Shown here: piece after piece, positions 9,623-17,802 of the stretch
Layout of the letters: each line of letters begins with the position of its first letter
How positions within the stretch are numbered: the stretch's first letter is position 1
From: Mucilaginibacter sp.
GTDB taxonomy: Bacteria; Bacteroidota; Bacteroidia; Sphingobacteriales; Sphingobacteriaceae
Direction of reading: 5' to 3'
Assembly (NCBI RefSeq): GCF_028288185.1
Contig: NZ_JAQBOF010000019.1
Coordinates: forward strand, 140,703-204,702
Length of the DNA stretch: 64,000 bases
Notes under the pieces: model-generated
What the model was told of the DNA's origin: nothing
Databases searched by the model: none
What the model saw: the letters and a program-made list of their open reading frames with translations, nothing else
Translations under genes and position numbers: made by a program

Positions 9623-10384
9623 TTACGCTTTGAGCTCCTTCTCGAAGTATTGCAGGGTTAACTGCTCGCCATCAAACACCGCATACGAGTTATAATTAAC
9701 CCACTCGCCCAAATTAATATAGCGGCTTTTGTCGTTTAGTTGTATATCAAGGGGCAAATGGCGGTGGCCAAATACCAGGTAATCATAAAAATGGGTTTGT
9801 AATAACTCACGGCTGTAAACTACCAGCCACTCCTTTTCCATGCTTTTGCGTTTCTCATTGTTCTCGCCTGCTATACGGCTATGTTCCGACCAGTAATTAG
9901 CTATACCAACACCAAAATTGGGATGCAGCCTGGCAAATAACCACTGGCATAGTTTACTGCGAAATATTTTCTTTAACACCTTATACAGGCCATCGCCGGG
10001 GCCAAGGCCATCGCCATGATGCAGGTAAAACTTTTTGCCATTGCGCTCTATTTCCAGTTCGTTACTTATAATGGTTGCGCCTAGTTCACGTTCAAAATAA
10101 TCAAACATCCACATATCATGATTACCTTTAAACAAGGTTATTTTTATACCCAGATCGGTCAACTCGGCCAACTTGCCTAAAAAGCGGATATATCCTTTTG
10201 GCACTACCGTTTTATACTCAAACCAAAAATCAAAAATATCTCCCATTAAAAACACTTCTGCAGCATCGGCTTTTATCATATCCAGCCAACGTACCAAACG
10301 GTCTTCGCGCTCGCGGCTTGAGGCATAGCTACCGGTACCTAAATGAAAATCAGAAGCGAAATAGAGTTTATTGCCTTTGGACAT
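9623..10384 (-). CDS. lpxH: UDP-2,3-diacylglucosamine diphosphatase (LpxH-like)
   Basis: Lipid A biosynthesis enzyme that hydrolyses UDP-2,3-diacylglucosamine to lipid X at the inner membrane. The calcineurin-like metallophosphoesterase motifs are all present: ASDFHLG (about 11), MGDIFDFWFEY (about 48), KGNHDMW (about 84), HHGDGLG (about 120) and FGHRHLP (about 200). The length is 253 residues. A family relative acting on other substrates cannot be fully excluded. The promoter box ends only 7 bases before the ATG, suggesting a leaderless mRNA. Confidence 0.85.
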   Translation of the reverse strand: MSKGNKLYFASDFHLGTGSYASSREREDRLVRWLDMIKADAAEVFLMGDIFDFWFEYKTVVPKGYIRFLGKLAELTDLGIKITLFKGNHDMWMFDYFERELGATIISNELEIERNGKKFYLHHGDGLGPGDGLYKVLKKIFRSKLCQWLFARLHPNFGVGIANYWSEHSRIAGENNEKRKSMEKEWLVVYSRELLQTHFYDYLVFGHRHLPLDIQLNDKSRYINLGEWVNYNSYAVFDGEQLTLQYFEKELKA

Positions 10385-10391
10385 ATTGCAT

Positions 10392-10399
10392 CAAAAGTA
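10392..10399 (-). promoter_or_regulatory. lpxH -7 promoter box
   Basis: TACTTTTG on the minus strand matches TAnnTTTG. Only 7 bases separate it from the ATG, so transcription should begin at or next to the start codon. Confidence 0.5.
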
Positions 10400-10551
10400 C
10401 GTTTTTATAGGAGAAAGGCGAAAGGTTTTTAGGGTTGATATAACGGTGTTCCATTTTGAAAGAGTAAAACAAAGCGCGACACTCTGATGCGATTACTCAC
10501 TCCGACCAGAGAAGCGATGTTCGGGTGAGTCATCGCTGTATTCCAAACAAA

Positions 10552-10575
10552 AAGCCCTTCATTACTGAAGGGCTT
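10552..10575 (-). terminator. Rho-independent terminator
   Basis: A perfect hairpin, AAGCCCTTCA / TGAAGGGCTT around a short loop, followed on the minus strand by TTTTTGTTT. It lies 25 bases after the stop of the Asn/Gly/His-rich protein. Confidence 0.8.
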
Positions 10576-10600
10576 GAATTATATTATTTGACTGTAATTA

Positions 10601-11215
10601 TTAGTTATCGCCATGTCCACGGCCATTATTGCCATGTCCATTACCATTATCATGGCCATTACCTCCTTGGTTACCACGGCCATTATTGCCGTTACCATGA
10701 CCATTTCCATTATTTCCACGATCATCATGACCGCGTCCGTTATCTCCTTGGTTACCTTGACGATGACCATAATCGCTGTTTCCAGGTCCACGGCCATAAT
10801 TGTTACGATCTTGCCAGTGGTTACGGTATTTTGTTTCACGGCTATCGCGAATTACTGTTTGACCGCCACGGCCCCTATAGTTTGCATATCTTGTTCTGTA
10901 AGTTGCAGCACGTTCCCACGGGTTACGCTCATTAACTACTACTTTGTAGCTGTTGTAGGGGTCAAAATTGTACCTGCCGGGCAAAACTGAGCCACGTACC
11001 CATGCATTGTTTTGAAGATAAATGTATTGATGGTTTGATACGTCATAATAAGAGTCAACATCAGGCATATAATAATAGCTTGCATGGTCATAACCTACCG
11101 GGCCCCAGTCTGGCTGGCTACCAATATTGAACCCTAAACTAATTCGTAACTGCGCATCGGCTTTAAACATTAAGCAGCTAACTAGTAGTACTGCTGTTAA
11201 AATTATTTTTTTCAT
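10601..11215 (-). CDS. Secreted protein with Asn/Gly/His-rich low-complexity tail
   Basis: Function unknown. A signal peptide (1-21, ending KADA) is followed by a Tyr-rich globular part (22-130) resembling other small exported Sphingobacteriaceae proteins. The last 60 residues are almost wholly Asn, Gly, His, Asp and Arg in short repeats such as GNGHGN and GRG. A His/Asn-rich tail could bind metal, or be a flexible surface spacer. The reverse strand of the tail also stays open (His/Tyr-rich), but that is an artefact of the repeats. Confidence 0.6.
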   Translation of the reverse strand: MKKIILTAVLLVSCLMFKADAQLRISLGFNIGSQPDWGPVGYDHASYYYMPDVDSYYDVSNHQYIYLQNNAWVRGSVLPGRYNFDPYNSYKVVVNERNPWERAATYRTRYANYRGRGGQTVIRDSRETKYRNHWQDRNNYGRGPGNSDYGHRQGNQGDNGRGHDDRGNNGNGHGNGNNGRGNQGGNGHDNGNGHGNNGRGHGDN

Positions 11216-11295
11216 AATTGTAGTATTTGGTAGTATGACAATTATTCGGAGAAATAGTTTAGTTTATTTTTTGGCTATGATTTTTAGGGCGTAAG

Positions 11296-11332
11296 GATTA
11301 TAGGATTACATGCCTATTGTAATCCTATAATC
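11296..11332. repeat. Perfect 15-bp intergenic palindrome
   Basis: GATTATAGGATTACA (11296-11310) is exactly complementary to 11318-11332, with a 7-base spacer. It lies between the S41 protease terminator and the start of the Asn/Gly/His-rich gene. It could be a hairpin repeat or an operator for that gene. Confidence 0.5.
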
Positions 11333-11341
11333 ATAGTCAAC

Positions 11342-11371
11342 AAAAAAGCGACAGGTAATCCCATCGCTTTT
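11342..11371 (-). terminator. Terminator of S41 protease
   Basis: AAAAAAGCGA and TCGCTTTT flank a 12-base loop. On the minus strand the hairpin ends in a T run. It is 37 bases beyond the stop of the protease gene. Confidence 0.65.
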
Positions 11372-11407
11372 CTTGATTCTTGTATTTTGACTCTTGCTTC
11401 TTTACTC

Positions 11408-13153
11408 CTATTGCTCAGGCTTATCTTTTACTTCTTTTTTATCAGGCACTGCTGCAAGTACAGGTTTACCTATTACTTTATAAGCCCCATCGCCTTTTAA
11501 TATAGCTGCAAGCTGGTTTTTGTCTTGCATTGTTTTAACGGCTTGTGCCAACACATTATCATATTTAAAGTTGGTTTCATAACGGCCTTTGTCAAAATAA
11601 TATCGGCCCACTATTTCATTCTCTACAGCTTGTTTAATTTCGGCTTTATGCAATTGCAGATCATTCTTTTTGCTGTTAAGCATTTTGGTTTTTAAAGCAT
11701 CATATTCACCTTGTATCTGGTCAAACTGCTTTTCTTTAGTAGCCTCGGTTTTCAAAGCGGTTAATACCTTTTCTGATATAGTATTATAGGTATAGTTTTT
11801 ATCTGCCAGGTATTTTACAAAATCTTCATACTCGGCATCTGTTAAAGCAAACATGCGCGCATCTGCAATTTTTGGGTGGGCCAAACGGTATTTCGTAGCG
11901 TAATCAAATATAAACAGCTTACCTACCAGTGTTTGTGTTATGTTGGCAAATGTTTCGGGCTTAACAAAAACATCAGGGTATATGCCACTGCCATCATAAA
12001 CAGAGCGGCCGTTTTTAGTTTTAAACTCGTGCATTAATGAGTCGGCAACTTTTACAACGGTACCGTCATCTTTACGGTGGGTATAATCAATCTCTTGTAT
12101 GCAGCGTCCGGACGGAACGTAGTATTTAGCAATAGTGATCTTTACCAAACTATTATAAGGCAACGGGAAAGTTTGTTGTACCAACCCTTTACCATAACTG
12201 CGCTGGCCTATAATTATGGCACGATCCAGATCCTGTAAGGCACCGGCAACGATCTCGGACGCTGATGCCGAGCGCGGGTTTACTAATACCACCAATGGCA
12301 AATCGGGTGCTAATGGTGTAGTTGCTGTTTTGTACGTGTAGTTTTTATCTCTTACTTTCCCTTTTTGCGATACAACTTCAATATCCCTTTGCACAAAAAG
12401 GTTAACAATTTTTACCGCTTCCTGTAATATACCACCACCGTTCGAACGTAGGTCTAATATGATACCGTTAGGGTTATTCTTTTTTACGGCGATAAGTGCA
12501 TCGGTTACTTCCTGGGCCGAGTTTTCTAAAAATCTATCCAGTTTTATATAACCCATGTTACCATCAACCATACCGTAATAAGATACGTTAGGCTGTTTAA
12601 TTTCATCGCGGGCCAAGTCCTTTTCAACCGGCTTATCTTCATTATCGCGCTTAACCAGTAGTTTTACTATAGCGCCTTTTGATCCTTTTAGCAATTGGCT
12701 AACCTGGTCGCTGTTTTTTCCATCCAGTACAATATCATTTATTTTGACAACCTGGTCGCCGGGGCGTATGTCTGCTTTTTGGGCCGGGAAGCCTTCAAAT
12801 ACACTGGATACATATACTTTGTTATTGCGCGAAAAAACGCTTGCGCCAATACCACCATATTGTGTACTTACATAGTGCAGCTTATAATCTTCAATTTCAG
12901 ATTCGGGTACAAATTCGGTATATGGGTCAAGGCCATCCAGCATGGCATCGGCACCGGTCTTTAAAAATTTGGCCGAGTTAATATCATCAACATAGTTAAT
13001 ATTAACCTCTTTATATAAGGATGCAAATACCTCCAGGTTTTTTGATATCTGGAACAGGTCATCACTAAAACTCCATATACCCAGGGATAACGCTATTATA
13101 CCCGCAGATAAAATGAACCCTTTATACTTAACTATCACACCCTTTTTCATCAA
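11408..13153 (-). CDS. S41-family C-terminal processing peptidase
   Basis: Tail-specific serine protease acting in the periplasm. It has 581 residues with an N-terminal membrane anchor or signal (about 7-27) and a PDZ domain (about 95-170, with YGGIGASV and GDQVVKIND). The catalytic Ser/Lys dyad sits in NPRSASASEIVAGAL (Ser) and GQRSYGKGLVQQ (Lys). A C-terminal helical part of about 180 residues follows. CTP proteases trim or degrade envelope proteins and control cell-wall hydrolases. It is monocistronic with its own terminator. Confidence 0.9.
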   Translation of the reverse strand: MMKKGVIVKYKGFILSAGIIALSLGIWSFSDDLFQISKNLEVFASLYKEVNINYVDDINSAKFLKTGADAMLDGLDPYTEFVPESEIEDYKLHYVSTQYGGIGASVFSRNNKVYVSSVFEGFPAQKADIRPGDQVVKINDIVLDGKNSDQVSQLLKGSKGAIVKLLVKRDNEDKPVEKDLARDEIKQPNVSYYGMVDGNMGYIKLDRFLENSAQEVTDALIAVKKNNPNGIILDLRSNGGGILQEAVKIVNLFVQRDIEVVSQKGKVRDKNYTYKTATTPLAPDLPLVVLVNPRSASASEIVAGALQDLDRAIIIGQRSYGKGLVQQTFPLPYNSLVKITIAKYYVPSGRCIQEIDYTHRKDDGTVVKVADSLMHEFKTKNGRSVYDGSGIYPDVFVKPETFANITQTLVGKLFIFDYATKYRLAHPKIADARMFALTDAEYEDFVKYLADKNYTYNTISEKVLTALKTEATKEKQFDQIQGEYDALKTKMLNSKKNDLQLHKAEIKQAVENEIVGRYYFDKGRYETNFKYDNVLAQAVKTMQDKNQLAAILKGDGAYKVIGKPVLAAVPDKKEVKDKPEQ

Positions 13154-13210
13154 ATAAAAATCTTAAAATATAAAGCTACAAAAAACTGCCTGTAAAATAG
13201 TTAACTCATT

Positions 13211-13426
13211 TTATAGCCTATTATTGTCAATATTCACCAAAGCTTTTTTTAAGGTGAATACCACATATTCGCGATTACGATTAACCAGCTTCATTATGTT
13301 GCTTATCAGAGCCTCTTCCTGCCCTTCTGTATAGTTTAACTGCGCATCTGTTAAATGGTTGTACTTACGTTGCACTTTAATTTTAACGCGTTCCCACTCT
13401 TTGTTGGTCATGCTTATTTCTGCCAT
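13211..13426 (-). CDS. Small CsbD-like stress-type protein
   Basis: A 71-residue basic soluble protein. The pattern NKEWERVKIKVQRKYNHLTDAQLNYTEGQEEALIS resembles the CsbD repeat (W..vK...kkk...LTD.dL....G..eeL), a general-stress family of unknown mechanism. It lies upstream of the protease on the same strand with a 57-base gap. A TAnnTTTG box (13444-13451) gives it its own promoter. The CsbD assignment is from pattern only. Confidence 0.6.
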   Translation of the reverse strand: MAEISMTNKEWERVKIKVQRKYNHLTDAQLNYTEGQEEALISNIMKLVNRNREYVVFTLKKALVNIDNNRL

Positions 13427-13443
13427 AAATAAAATATTTTCAA

Positions 13444-13451
13444 CAAAAATA
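13444..13451 (-). promoter_or_regulatory. -7 promoter box of CsbD-like gene
   Basis: TATTTTTG on the minus strand, 17 bases before the ATG, matches TAnnTTTG. Confidence 0.45.
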
Positions 13452-13560
13452 TAAAAATACCATGTAAGGTAGCGGTAATTTTTTTGGTACAGCTATTGTT
13501 AAACCAATGTTGATGGTTATAATCAAACCATCACTTATTATAAATTAAATATCTAACACT

Positions 13561-14142
13561 ATGAAAAAGTATGTATTAAGCGCAATATTGCTGGTAGCTG
13601 TAAGCATTAGCACAAAAGCGCAATTTAGCCTCGGCGTAAAAGGCGGAGTAAATTACTCGAAAATAAGTACTGATAATGTTAACTCAACATCAGTTGCAGG
13701 CTATCAGGCTGGTTTATTTGCCCGCTTTGGTGGAGGTTTTTATGTACAACCCGAGCTTTATTTGAGCAGTAAAGGCGGCAAATTCGATTCGAACGCCAAT
13801 GGTACCAACTATACCGGCAATGTTAAATTCACTACTTTAAATGTTCCGCTTTTGTTGGGCGGCTCATTTGGCGCTAAAAATTTAAACTTCCGTATTATGG
13901 CCGGCCCTGTTTATTCTTATTTAATGGATAAGAAAGAAAACTTCTCGGCAAACTTTGCCGGTGCCTATGCCGATTTTGGCAATTATAAAAACAGCACCCT
14001 AGGTTACCAGGCCGGTGCCGGTGTGGATATTGGCCCCATTACTACCGATTTACGGTATGAAGGTGATCTAACTAAAGTTAACGACAACTATGGCCAGCGC
14101 CAAAACATCTGGGCGCTAAGTGTTGGTTTTAAATTCTTTTAA
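13561..14142 (+). CDS. Outer-membrane beta-barrel (porin family, PorT-like) protein
   Basis: A 193-residue outer-membrane protein of the 8-strand barrel type common in Bacteroidota. The signal peptide (1-20, ending TKAQ) leads into FSLGVKGGVNYSKIS, the typical first strand, and later strands such as GYQAGLFARFG, LRYEGDLTKV and the final WALSVGFKFF with terminal Phe for Bam recognition. Its role (structural or small-solute porin) is not predictable. It is single with a strong terminator. Confidence 0.85.
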   Translation: MKKYVLSAILLVAVSISTKAQFSLGVKGGVNYSKISTDNVNSTSVAGYQAGLFARFGGGFYVQPELYLSSKGGKFDSNANGTNYTGNVKFTTLNVPLLLGGSFGAKNLNFRIMAGPVYSYLMDKKENFSANFAGAYADFGNYKNSTLGYQAGAGVDIGPITTDLRYEGDLTKVNDNYGQRQNIWALSVGFKFF

Positions 14143-14170
14143 TATAAGCCAATAGCCTAAGGCAAAAAAC

Positions 14171-14209
14171 AAAAAGCCGTTACATCTTAGCTGATGTAAC
14201 GGCTTTTTT
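14171..14209 (+). terminator. Rho-independent terminator
   Basis: AAAAAGCCGTTACATC and GATGTAACGGCTTTTTT form a perfect stem of about 16 bp with a T run, 28 bases beyond the porin stop. Confidence 0.9.
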
Positions 14210-14270
14210 GCGTTTATATATAATATTGCATCCATTTTTTGCATAACATTGTAATAACCAATCAATTTAC

Positions 14271-15539
14271 ATGAGATCTAAATTCACCTTAATTATATTA
14301 TTGTGCTTTATGGTGTGCTTTAGCGTAGCAATTAAAGCAGCAGTAATAGCCGATACTGTTCGCGTTAACAAATCATTAGATAGTTTAAAGATCGTATTCT
14401 TTGGTTCGTCTGTACCTTTTGGGTTTGGTGCCAAAAAAGACCGGGGGTACACCTATATGTTTACCGATATATTAGACAAACGTGCGGCAGATGGCACCGG
14501 AAAAAAATGGAAAACCGCCAACATATCCAAAGGGGGCGATAATACAGTACGCTTAACGCAACGATGGAAAAAAGAACTTGTACCGCAAAAGGCCAAGTAT
14601 GTTGTTTATGCTTTATCATTAGGTAATGAAATGATACATGAGCAAGGCGGATCACAACTTGTTCAGTTTGAAAAAAACATGACCAAGCTTATAGTTATGG
14701 CGCGCGATAGTGGCTATGTACCTGTGGTAACCAACTGTTATACACGCAACGATTTTAATGCGAAAGACTATAATTTTGTAAAACAATTAAACACCTGGAT
14801 CAATACGCTTGATGTACCCTCTGTAAATTTACTGGGCGGTATTGATGATGGCACCGGCAAATGGGCACCGGGTAATTGGTATAACGCCGGCCACCCTAAT
14901 GATGCCGGGCACCAGGAACTGGCCTATACTATTGTACCGTCACTATTTGATGCTTTAAGCAATGGCAAGCCTCAGCCAAAAATGGTGGATGGATCAGGCA
15001 TCGCATTTAAAGGTCAAACAAAGCTGATAGATTTTAAGCCTGATAATATTACGCATCCCTTTACTACCACTATAACTATTAAAGCTGATAGTAAAGGGCA
15101 TATCTTACAATTAAAAGATAGCACCGGTAATATTAGCGCTATAAATATTACAGCTAAGGGTTTTATTGATTATACATCGCCGCAGTACCAGGAAATATTG
15201 GGCACCACCAAAGTAACCGATGGCCAATGGCATAAAATTACTTTAACCCACTACTATGCCCGCAACGAAACCCAACTTTACTGCGACAGTACACTACAGG
15301 GTAGCGTAGCCGAAAGGCTTTCTATAAAAGAGCTTTATTTGGGCGATAAAAACGCTAAAAATATCTGGGCAAAGAATTGGTTCTTTTTCCGCGCGGGGCT
15401 GAACGCGGATGAGATAGCGGCGCTGACTAAGAACACACTTTTAAAATCGAGCTTGGAACTTTATGCACCACTAGATGATAAAAACGTATTGACAAACCTT
15501 GCCCAAAGCACTAATACCATCAGCTGGTTAAAGGATTAA
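14271..15539 (+). CDS. Exported SGNH/GDSL hydrolase with LamG-like C-domain
   Basis: Predicted esterase or deacetylase of the SGNH fold, probably acting on glycans. The signal peptide is 1-23. Block I is VFFGSSVPFGFG with the nucleophile Ser (about 47), the Asn block is LGNEM, and the catalytic triad His is in GHPNDAGHQ (about 220). Residues about 240-410 resemble a concanavalin-A-like (LamG) jelly roll, with GQWHKITLTHYY. No polysaccharide locus surrounds it. Confidence 0.8.
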   Translation: MRSKFTLIILLCFMVCFSVAIKAAVIADTVRVNKSLDSLKIVFFGSSVPFGFGAKKDRGYTYMFTDILDKRAADGTGKKWKTANISKGGDNTVRLTQRWKKELVPQKAKYVVYALSLGNEMIHEQGGSQLVQFEKNMTKLIVMARDSGYVPVVTNCYTRNDFNAKDYNFVKQLNTWINTLDVPSVNLLGGIDDGTGKWAPGNWYNAGHPNDAGHQELAYTIVPSLFDALSNGKPQPKMVDGSGIAFKGQTKLIDFKPDNITHPFTTTITIKADSKGHILQLKDSTGNISAINITAKGFIDYTSPQYQEILGTTKVTDGQWHKITLTHYYARNETQLYCDSTLQGSVAERLSIKELYLGDKNAKNIWAKNWFFFRAGLNADEIAALTKNTLLKSSLELYAPLDDKNVLTNLAQSTNTISWLKD

Positions 15540-15569
15540 TAAATGTGCCGATAACACCAATCAATAGCT

Positions 15570-15605
15570 AAATGGCTTCATTTTATACAGATGAAGCCAT
15601 TTTTA
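15570..15605 (+). terminator. Rho-independent terminator
   Basis: AAATGGCTTCAT and ATGAAGCCATTTTT form a perfect stem with a T-rich tail, 31 bases after the SGNH hydrolase stop. Confidence 0.85.
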
Positions 15606-15665
15606 TTTTAACCAATGGCTATATTTTTATACTTTGTGCCAACTGATCTGTTTCTCGTAATTAAC

Positions 15666-17801
15666 ATGAAAAAATCTCTTTTATCATTGATGGCGATATT
15701 CGCTATCGGTACAGCCGCAAACGCGCAAAACGTTATGGATAAACCCATGGATCTGCCGGTGACCAACCCTTTCTTCACGCCAAGTAAATTGCACATGCAG
15801 GCGCCCGATTTTAGTCGTATTAAAAACAGCGATTTTAAACCGGCCATAGAAGAAGGCATACACCAGCAAATGGCCGAGGTACAAAAAATAGCCAACAGCT
15901 CCGCCACCCCTACATTTGAAAACACCGTAGTAGCAATGGAAAAAAGCGGACAACTGCTTGGCCGCGTTAACCGGGTATTTAATGTACTAACCGGCGCTAA
16001 TACCAACCCCGAACTACAAAAAACCGAAGCGGAAACAGCCGCCATGCTGTCGGCAAATAATGATGCTATATATCTAAACACCAAGCTGTTTAAACGGGTT
16101 GAGGCTATTTATAATAAACGCAATCTGATTAAAGACGCTGAATCAAAACGGTTAATTCAGATCTATTATGACAACTTCACCCTGGCAGGCGCAAGGCTAT
16201 CTGATGCTGATAAAGAGATCCTAAAAAAATATAACCAGGAAGAAGCTACCCTGCGCACCAAATTTAATCGCCAGCTATTAGCAGGCACCAAAGCCGGTGG
16301 TTTGGTAATAACCGATAAAGCCGAGCTTGCCGGTTTAAGCGATGCAGAAATTGAGTTTGCCGCGCAAGCCGCAAAAGCTGCCGGGCAACCGGGCAAATGG
16401 TTAATTGCTTTGCAAAACACTACACAGCAGCCTTTTTTGCAAACGCTAACCAATCGCGCTACGCGGCAGAAATTATTTGAGGCATCCTACAATCGTAACG
16501 AAAAAGGCGATGCCAATGATACCCGCGAAACTATTACCCGCATGGCGCAGATCCGCGCGCTAAAAGCTAAATTATTGGGCTACCCAAGCTACTCGGCCTG
16601 GAAACTGCAAAACCAGATGGCTAAAACTCCGGCCACTGTCGAGAAGTTTTTAAATGATATGGCTCCGGCAACTATTGGTAAGATAAAAGTTGAGACGGCA
16701 GATATACAAGCCGTTATTGACCAGCAAGGCGGCGGCTTTAAAGTACAGCCATGGGACTGGGACTTTTATGCCGAACAAGTGCGTAAAGCCCGCTATGACC
16801 TTGATGAAAACCAGGTAAGGCCCTATTTAGAGATAGATAACGTATTGCGCAACGGCGTGTTCTATGCCGCTAATTTACTATACGGACTTACTTTTAAAGA
16901 GCGCAAAGATATCCCCGTATATAACCCTGAAGTACGCGTATTCGATGTATTTGACAAAGACGGCAGCCAACTGGCCCTATTTTATTGCGACTATTTTAAA
17001 CGCGACAACAAACGCGGCGGCGCATGGATGAGCAACATGGTTGGTCAGTCAAAGCTGTTGGGAACCAAGCCGGTTGTGTATAACGTGGCCAATTGCGCAC
17101 ACCCTGCTCCCGGCGAACCGGCTTTGTTGACTTTTGATGAAGTACGCACCATGTTCCATGAGTTTGGGCACGCGCTGCATGGTATGTTTGCCAGCCAGAA
17201 GTATCCTACGCTATCGGGTACCGCTACCGCACGCGATTTTGTGGAATTCCCGTCGCAGTTCAATGAGCATTGGGCGTCTGATCCGAAAGTGTTTAAACAC
17301 TACGCCGTTCATTATAAAACCAAACAACCTATGCCGCAAGAGCTGGTTGATAAAATAAACAAGGCCGGTAAGTTTAATCAAGGCTATTCAACCGGCGAAT
17401 TGTTGGCTGCCGATTACCTTGACCTGCAATGGCATAGCCTTGCAGAAGATGCCCCACCCGTTGCAGATGTAGACAAGTTTGAAGCAGACGCGCTGCATAA
17501 AACGGGCGTTGATTTGCCGCAGGTGCCCCCGCGTTACCGCTCGTCATACTTTCAGCATATATGGGGCAGCGGATATGCATCCGGTTATTACGCCTATATG
17601 TGGACATCGATGCTAGAGAACGATGCTTACTATTGGTTTAAAGAACACGGCGGCTTAACCCGCGCAAACGGCCAGCGTTTTAGGGATATGGTGCTATCGC
17701 GCGGTAATACCGAGGACCTGGGTAAGATGTTTCGTGATTTTAGGGGCCATGATCCGAGTGTGGTACCGATGATGTTGCAGAGAGGGTTGATGAATAAGTA
17801 A
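15666..17801 (+). CDS. dcp: M3-family oligopeptidase (peptidyl-dipeptidase Dcp type)
   Basis: Zinc metallopeptidase that cleaves short peptides, here exported. I place the start at 15666 (MKKSLLSLMAIFA), which gives a clear signal peptide (1-20). An ATG 51 bases upstream would mask it. The zinc site is FHEFGHALHGMFA (HExxH, about 500), and the downstream Glu lies in the EFPSQFNEHW segment. Length 711 residues, normal for Dcp. Family members release C-terminal dipeptides or degrade signal peptides. It converges on the TonB receptor with only one base between stop codons. Confidence 0.92.
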   Translation: MKKSLLSLMAIFAIGTAANAQNVMDKPMDLPVTNPFFTPSKLHMQAPDFSRIKNSDFKPAIEEGIHQQMAEVQKIANSSATPTFENTVVAMEKSGQLLGRVNRVFNVLTGANTNPELQKTEAETAAMLSANNDAIYLNTKLFKRVEAIYNKRNLIKDAESKRLIQIYYDNFTLAGARLSDADKEILKKYNQEEATLRTKFNRQLLAGTKAGGLVITDKAELAGLSDAEIEFAAQAAKAAGQPGKWLIALQNTTQQPFLQTLTNRATRQKLFEASYNRNEKGDANDTRETITRMAQIRALKAKLLGYPSYSAWKLQNQMAKTPATVEKFLNDMAPATIGKIKVETADIQAVIDQQGGGFKVQPWDWDFYAEQVRKARYDLDENQVRPYLEIDNVLRNGVFYAANLLYGLTFKERKDIPVYNPEVRVFDVFDKDGSQLALFYCDYFKRDNKRGGAWMSNMVGQSKLLGTKPVVYNVANCAHPAPGEPALLTFDEVRTMFHEFGHALHGMFASQKYPTLSGTATARDFVEFPSQFNEHWASDPKVFKHYAVHYKTKQPMPQELVDKINKAGKFNQGYSTGELLAADYLDLQWHSLAEDAPPVADVDKFEADALHKTGVDLPQVPPRYRSSYFQHIWGSGYASGYYAYMWTSMLENDAYYWFKEHGGLTRANGQRFRDMVLSRGNTEDLGKMFRDFRGHDPSVVPMMLQRGLMNK

Positions 17802-17802
17802 T

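Noticed and set aside
10525..10990. His/Tyr-rich and Ile/Thr-rich reading frames on the plus strand
   Set aside because: They are antisense shadows of the repetitive Asn/Gly/His-rich gene at 10601-11215.
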